DNA of 9,102 nt. Origin: Pasteurellaceae bacterium (lineage in GTDB: Bacteria > Pseudomonadota > Gammaproteobacteria > Enterobacterales > Pasteurellaceae). The first letter of the stretch is position 1. Each line of letters starts with the position of its first letter. Shown here piece after piece: positions 6,597 to 9,102 of the stretch. The notes under the pieces are model-generated. The model was not told where the DNA came from and did no database searches. It saw only the letters and a list, made by a program, of their open reading frames with translations. Both the position numbers and the translations under genes were made by a program. Location of the stretch: contig CAAEJV010000011.1 of the NCBI GenBank assembly GCA_900756155.1, forward strand, positions 1 to 9,102, given 5' to 3'.

Positions 6597-6605
6597 ACCG
6601 CACTT
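6597..6605 (-). other. DNA uptake sequence (exact core) overlapping a stop codon
   Basis: ACCGCACTT on the plus strand. Read on the minus strand, the TAA stop of the YafD-like gene runs straight into AAGTGCGGT. It is followed by CAGATTTTTAGAAAAATTT, which fits the two AT-rich tracts of the extended uptake consensus, making it the best full-length match in the window. Confidence 0.92.
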
Positions 6606-7456
6606 TATTCCAATTCGAACTCCATCAGTAATGGATTATGATCTGACGAAGTAACCACTTCTGATGTCGCACTTACCACTTTTACGCCTCGCGTAAAAAT
6701 ATAATCCAGTGGATACCCTAAAAATCTAACCCGCTCATCTTGAGTGAGCGCCACAGAATCTAAGCCATATTTTTGTATCAAATTATTGACTAAATTCAGA
6801 CGACGTTCATTCCACGCATTAAAATCACCAGACATGATGATCGGACCTTGATGATTTTCAACAAAGGAAAAGAGCTGCTCTAACTGGGTTTGATAAGTGG
6901 AAATACCCCATTCAAAATTAATTAAATGCGCATTAATAAGTAGCAAACTATCGCCTTTTTCTAATGGAAAATTCATCACACTTGCCACTTTAGGTATTTG
7001 TATTAATGGTTCAGCTACGCCACCACCGCAATACCATTCTGGTTGCGTGTTGGTGAATGTTTTTACACCTGATAAGAGATCTTTAAAAGAAAAAGAGGAC
7101 ACAAAAAGTGCGGTCGAAAATGTACTTAAATTTTGATGCTGCGTCGCCTCTTGTAATAACACAAAATCCGCTTGTTTAGAAAGTCGCGCTAAATCTTCTT
7201 GCCAGCCTTTATCTTGTCCCTTATGCACATTCCAAGTTATCAAATGAAAACGAGAAGCGGCTAATTTAGGCACTAAATCATTAGCCTTGTCACATTTCAT
7301 ATTTAACTTGTTTTTAAAAGGAATATAATTCTCTTTTTGTGACGTATTTAGTTGAATAAATGTACCGTCAAAAATCGTTAAATTCGTAAGAAAATATCCA
7401 ACACCTAAAATCACTAACACTAAGCCAATAGCTAAAAATCTATAGATTCGCTTCAT
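6605..7456 (-). CDS. YafD-like (UPF0294) endonuclease/exonuclease/phosphatase family protein
   Basis: A 283-aa member of the EEP (DNase I/exonuclease III/phosphodiesterase) superfamily, close to E. coli YafD by remembered sequence. An N-terminal membrane segment (about 4-24, after MKRIYR) should anchor it or act as an uncleaved signal, leaving the domain probably in the periplasm. Catalytic motifs are complete: TWNVHKG (74-80, Asn76), LLQEA (100-104, Glu103), NAHLINF (175-181, His177), SGDFNAW (209-215, Asp211, Asn213), PLDYIF (249-254, Asp251) and SSDHNPLL (270-277, Asp272, His273). Start: ATG 7456 has GAGGGGA a few nt upstream. The same frame extends to a TTG at 7507 but without a ribosome site, and the likely promoter lies within that extension. 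The substrate (nucleic acid, phospholipid, sugar phosphate) is unknown; a metal-dependent phosphodiesterase or phosphatase is the safe call. Confidence 0.85.
   Translation of the reverse strand: MKRIYRFLAIGLVLVILGVGYFLTNLTIFDGTFIQLNTSQKENYIPFKNKLNMKCDKANDLVPKLAASRFHLITWNVHKGQDKGWQEDLARLSKQADFVLLQEATQHQNLSTFSTALFVSSFSFKDLLSGVKTFTNTQPEWYCGGGVAEPLIQIPKVASVMNFPLEKGDSLLLINAHLINFEWGISTYQTQLEQLFSFVENHQGPIIMSGDFNAWNERRLNLVNNLIQKYGLDSVALTQDERVRFLGYPLDYIFTRGVKVVSATSEVVTSSDHNPLLMEFELE
7106..7114 (+). other. DNA uptake sequence (exact core) in the YafD-like gene
   Basis: AAGTGCGGT on the plus strand, antisense to the gene, followed by CGAAAAT and a further AT tract. In the protein it encodes Thr-Ala-Leu within STALF (114-118), between the Glu103 motif and His177. 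Confidence 0.92.
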
Positions 7457-7479
7457 TATTATCCCCTCTCTATGCTCGA

Positions 7480-7507
7480 ATAATAACACCTCATCAAAGC
7501 AATGCAA
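7480..7507 (-). promoter_or_regulatory. Predicted promoter of the YafD-like gene
   Basis: On the minus strand TTGCAT (7507-7502) and TATTAT (7485-7480) are 16 bp apart, a plausible sigma-70 pair. It predicts a start near 7473 and a short leader that includes the strong ribosome site before ATG 7456. Confidence 0.45.
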
Positions 7508-7565
7508 CTTTCACTTTAATACGCATCAATACCTACCTACAACACGGTAACTTTAACTTTTAGCT

Positions 7566-7579
7566 TTGATTTAAATCAT
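7566..7579 (+). promoter_or_regulatory. FNR-like box upstream of ytfE
   Basis: TTGATTTAAATCAT matches TTGAT-N4-ATCAA at 9 of 10 defined positions. Activation of ytfE by FNR is reported, as I recall, for H. influenzae, so the site has a clear expected role. Its centre (7572.5) lies about 60 bp before the start implied by the candidate promoter at 7598-7625, close to the class I position of -61.5. Confidence 0.65.
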
Positions 7580-7597
7580 ACTTTGCTAAAAAATCCG

Positions 7598-7625
7598 TTG
7601 CATTTTTCTTTCATTATCTTAGTAT
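7598..7625 (+). promoter_or_regulatory. Candidate ytfE promoter
   Basis: TTGCAT (7598-7603) and TAGTAT (7620-7625) are 16 bp apart. They predict a start near 7632 and a leader of about 40 nt. The match is moderate, as expected for an activator-dependent promoter. CATTAT at 7612-7617 is an alternative -10. Confidence 0.35.
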
Positions 7626-7670
7626 TTCACTCAACTTTTTAACTCTACCTAATCAATAAGGAGATTCATT

Positions 7671-8345
7671 ATGTCTTTTGGAGATAAAAAATTAAGTGAA
7701 ATCGCTGTCAGCGTACCCGGTTCAACTTCCCTACTTCGTAAATACGATTTGGATTTCTGCTGCGGAGGTTCTGACACGCTTGCAAACGCAGCGGCAGAAA
7801 AAGGATTAAATTTAGCAGAAATTGAAACCCGTTTAACCGAGCTTCAAAATAGCAAAGCAGAAAACCCTGAAGAATATTGGGTTAATGCAACTTATCCTGA
7901 AATTATCGATCATATTTTAGTTCGCTACCATCAACGTCACCGTGAACAACTTCAAGAATTAATCGTCTTAGCGGATCGTGTAGAAAGTGTTCATGGCGAT
8001 CGTGAAGATTGTCCAATGGGTGTGGCAGCTGAATTACGCAATGTCTATGAAGATTTGAGCAACCATATGATGAAAGAAGAGCACGTGCTTTTCCCAATGA
8101 TCAAAGCCGGTAATTATATGATGGCGCAAATGCCGATTCGTATGATGGAAATGGAACACGCAGAACACGGTGAACATTTAGATGTATTGAAATCATTAAC
8201 AAATAATATGACGCCTCCAGCAGATGCTTGTAATACATGGCGCGCACTTTATAGCGGCATCCAAGAATTTGCAGATGATTTAATGATGCATATTCATCGT
8301 GAAAATAATATTTTATTCCCACGTGTGATTGCTGAAAATCACTAA
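7671..8345 (+). CDS. ytfE: Iron-sulfur cluster repair di-iron protein YtfE/RIC
   Basis: A cytoplasmic di-iron protein that restores Fe-S clusters damaged by nitric oxide or oxidants. At 224 aa (E. coli 220) it has an N-terminal ScdA-type domain with the Cys30-Cys31 pair in DFCCGG (28-33), then a hemerythrin-like four-helix bundle. Iron ligands inferred by alignment from memory to E. coli YtfE are His87 (VRYH), His132 and Glu136 (NHMMKEE), His163 (MEMEH), His207 and Glu211 (MMHIHRENN). All are present. Start: ATG 7671 with a strong AAGGAG at 7658-7663. It is a single gene with an FNR-like box upstream and a shared terminator downstream. In H. influenzae the gene (also called ric, scdA or dnrN in relatives) is linked to resistance to reactive nitrogen species. 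Confidence 0.96.
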   Translation: MSFGDKKLSEIAVSVPGSTSLLRKYDLDFCCGGSDTLANAAAEKGLNLAEIETRLTELQNSKAENPEEYWVNATYPEIIDHILVRYHQRHREQLQELIVLADRVESVHGDREDCPMGVAAELRNVYEDLSNHMMKEEHVLFPMIKAGNYMMAQMPIRMMEMEHAEHGEHLDVLKSLTNNMTPPADACNTWRALYSGIQEFADDLMMHIHRENNILFPRVIAENH

Positions 8346-8358
8346 GCAAAAATCATAT

Positions 8359-8388
8359 AAAGAAAAAGGGCGAAATGATTCGCCCTTT
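8359..8388. terminator. Shared terminator between ytfE and the sulfatase-type gene
   Basis: AAAGGGCGAA (8365-8374) pairs with TTCGCCCTTT (8379-8388): a 10-bp perfect stem with an ATGA loop. On the minus strand the stem runs into TTTTTCTTT, a good U-tract 3' of the sulfatase-type gene. On the plus strand only TTT then AAAA follows, so termination of ytfE is probably weaker. Confidence 0.8.
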
Positions 8389-8406
8389 AAAATTAGCCTA
8401 AAACTG

Positions 8407-8415
8407 ATCGCACTT
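8407..8415 (-). other. Degenerate DNA uptake sequence (8/9) overlapping a stop codon
   Basis: Plus strand ATCGCACTT, minus strand AAGTGCGAT: one mismatch from the core. As at 6597-6605, it begins within the TAA stop of a minus-strand gene. Confidence 0.45.
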
Positions 8416-9102
8416 TATTTCTCTTCACTGCCTTTATATAAACGGTTTTTATACAAATAGCTGCCAAGTAAAGCATGTGCCAAGGCTTCTTTTTTCATTT
8501 CTTCCGGCACCTCTTTTTCGGTCAATGTATTTTTTTCTTTATCATACACATAGCCTTTTGCTTTGCTATTTGGTGTTTGGATAACAACATCATGATTACC
8601 TTTCATTAACGCTTGCGTTTGATCGAATTGCATAAAGGCACGATCTGGATTCACATCTTTCGTTAAATCAAAGCCAATCATCGGATAATTACCACTTACA
8701 CCCGCAATAGAAAGCAAGGTTGTCGGCATATCAATTTGACTCACTAAACGACTATCTCGGCGTGGCTCTACATTATCTCCTAAAATTAACGCTGGAATAT
8801 GGAAATGCTTAATAGGCACTAAGCTTGCCCCTGCTGCACGAGAATCATGGTCTGCAATCACTAAGAACACGGTATCTTTCCAATAATTAGATTGTTTCGC
8901 TAATTTGAAGAAATAACCAATGGCATAATCCGCATATTTTGCGCTGTTATTACGGGTTGCTTTTGGTTGTTCGTAAAGCTCAATTTTGCCATCTGGAAAC
9001 TCGAAAGGATCGTGATTGCTCGAACTAAACACTAAGCTAAAGAATGGTTTTCCTTCATTCTGTAATTGGGTAAAGGTTTCGTTCGCTTTATCAAATAAAT
9101 CC
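8415..9102 (-). CDS. Sulfatase / LTA synthase-type membrane protein, C-terminal part (5' end outside window)
   Basis: The frame stays open to the right edge, giving the last 228 residues of an alkaline-phosphatase-superfamily protein. The GTG at 9030-9032 is an internal Val codon, because the upstream sequence (DLFDKANETFTQ...KPFFSLVF) continues the fold. Visible motifs, counted from the edge: SSNHDPFEFP (27-36), typical of LTA synthase-type sulfatases; KYADYAIGYF (55-64); and IADHDSR (82-88), which carries the Asp-His metal ligands seen as GDHG in many relatives. SQIDMPTTLLSIAG and PMIGFDL follow, the usual C-terminal features. The nucleophile Thr and any membrane helices would lie beyond the window. 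In a Gram-negative such proteins can transfer phosphoglycerol or phosphoethanolamine, or hydrolyse such esters, at the envelope. The exact activity is unknown. Haemophilus genomes encode a protein of this kind. Confidence 0.85.
   Translation of the reverse strand, partial: DLFDKANETFTQLQNEGKPFFSLVFSSSNHDPFEFPDGKIELYEQPKATRNNSAKYADYAIGYFFKLAKQSNYWKDTVFLVIADHDSRAAGASLVPIKHFHIPALILGDNVEPRRDSRLVSQIDMPTTLLSIAGVSGNYPMIGFDLTKDVNPDRAFMQFDQTQALMKGNHDVVIQTPNSKAKGYVYDKEKNTLTEKEVPEEMKKEALAHALLGSYLYKNRLYKGSEEK

Noticed and set aside
7457..7507. Extended start (TTG at 7507) for the YafD-like gene, adding 17 residues
   Set aside because: There is no ribosome site before the TTG. The added peptide (MHCFDEVLLFEHREGII) would precede the natural signal-anchor MKRIYR. 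The best promoter pair lies within this stretch, and GAGGGGA sits correctly for ATG 7456.
7528..7550. TACCTACCTAC...GGTA as a NarP/NarL site before ytfE
   Set aside because: The heptamers do not fit TACYYMT in a proper 7-2-7 inverted arrangement; only fragments match.
9030..9032. GTG as the start of the sulfatase-type gene
   Set aside because: The frame continues upstream to the window edge with family-typical sequence (KPFFSLVFSSSNHDP), so this codon is an internal Val.
1..9102. Mobile element, phase-variation repeat tract, tRNA/rRNA, riboswitch or CRISPR
   Set aside because: I saw no transposase or integrase frame, terminal inverted repeats, tandem tetranucleotide runs, cloverleaf, riboswitch-like conserved leader or spaced direct repeats. 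Every intergenic gap is under 220 bp.

Overview
The window looks like ordinary chromosome from a Pasteurellaceae bacterium, most likely Haemophilus. The main sign is the Hin-type DNA uptake sequence (AAGTGCGGT or its complement), found six times exactly and twice with one mismatch. The AT-rich sequence and proteins of Haemophilus/enteric type agree with this. I cannot fix the species (H. parainfluenzae, H. haemolyticus and H. influenzae all remain possible). I see no prophage, transposon, CRISPR array, RNA gene or simple-sequence phase-variation tract.

Layout. Bases 1-42 may be the 3' tail of a plus-strand gene. A patatin-like lipoprotein (130-1494, minus) diverges from fbp (1693-2697, plus; class I fructose-1,6-bisphosphatase) across a 198-bp control region. 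That region holds a strong CRP-like site and a perfect FNR-like box. fbp converges on the lptF-lptG pair (minus; the lipopolysaccharide-export permease subunits), with two back-to-back terminators between them. lptF diverges from pepA (5070-6545, plus; M17 leucyl aminopeptidase). pepA converges on a membrane-anchored YafD-like endonuclease/exonuclease/phosphatase (EEP) family protein (6605-7456, minus). That gene diverges from ytfE/ric (7671-8345, plus; di-iron protein for Fe-S cluster repair) across a 214-bp region with a near-perfect FNR-like box. ytfE converges on a sulfatase/LTA-synthase-type gene that runs off the right edge (8415-9102, minus).

How the genes relate. The genes are mostly single transcription units on alternating strands, each with its own control region or terminator. 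lptF-lptG is the only clear operon, and it is tightly coupled. There is no single pathway, but two themes recur. One is the cell envelope: LptF/LptG export LPS, the patatin lipoprotein probably sits in the outer membrane, and the partial sulfatase is a likely membrane phosphotransferase or hydrolase. The other is response to oxygen, nitrosative and carbon status: FNR-like boxes precede both ytfE and fbp, and fbp also has a CRP-like site.

I found no convincing new biological system. The most useful observations are the paired CRP/FNR sites before fbp, a 20-bp palindrome in the control region of the patatin lipoprotein, and the way uptake sequences are built into stop codons, a terminator and repeated Ser-Thr-Ala-Leu peptides. 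All calls come from reading the sequence and from memory of protein families; no search was run.
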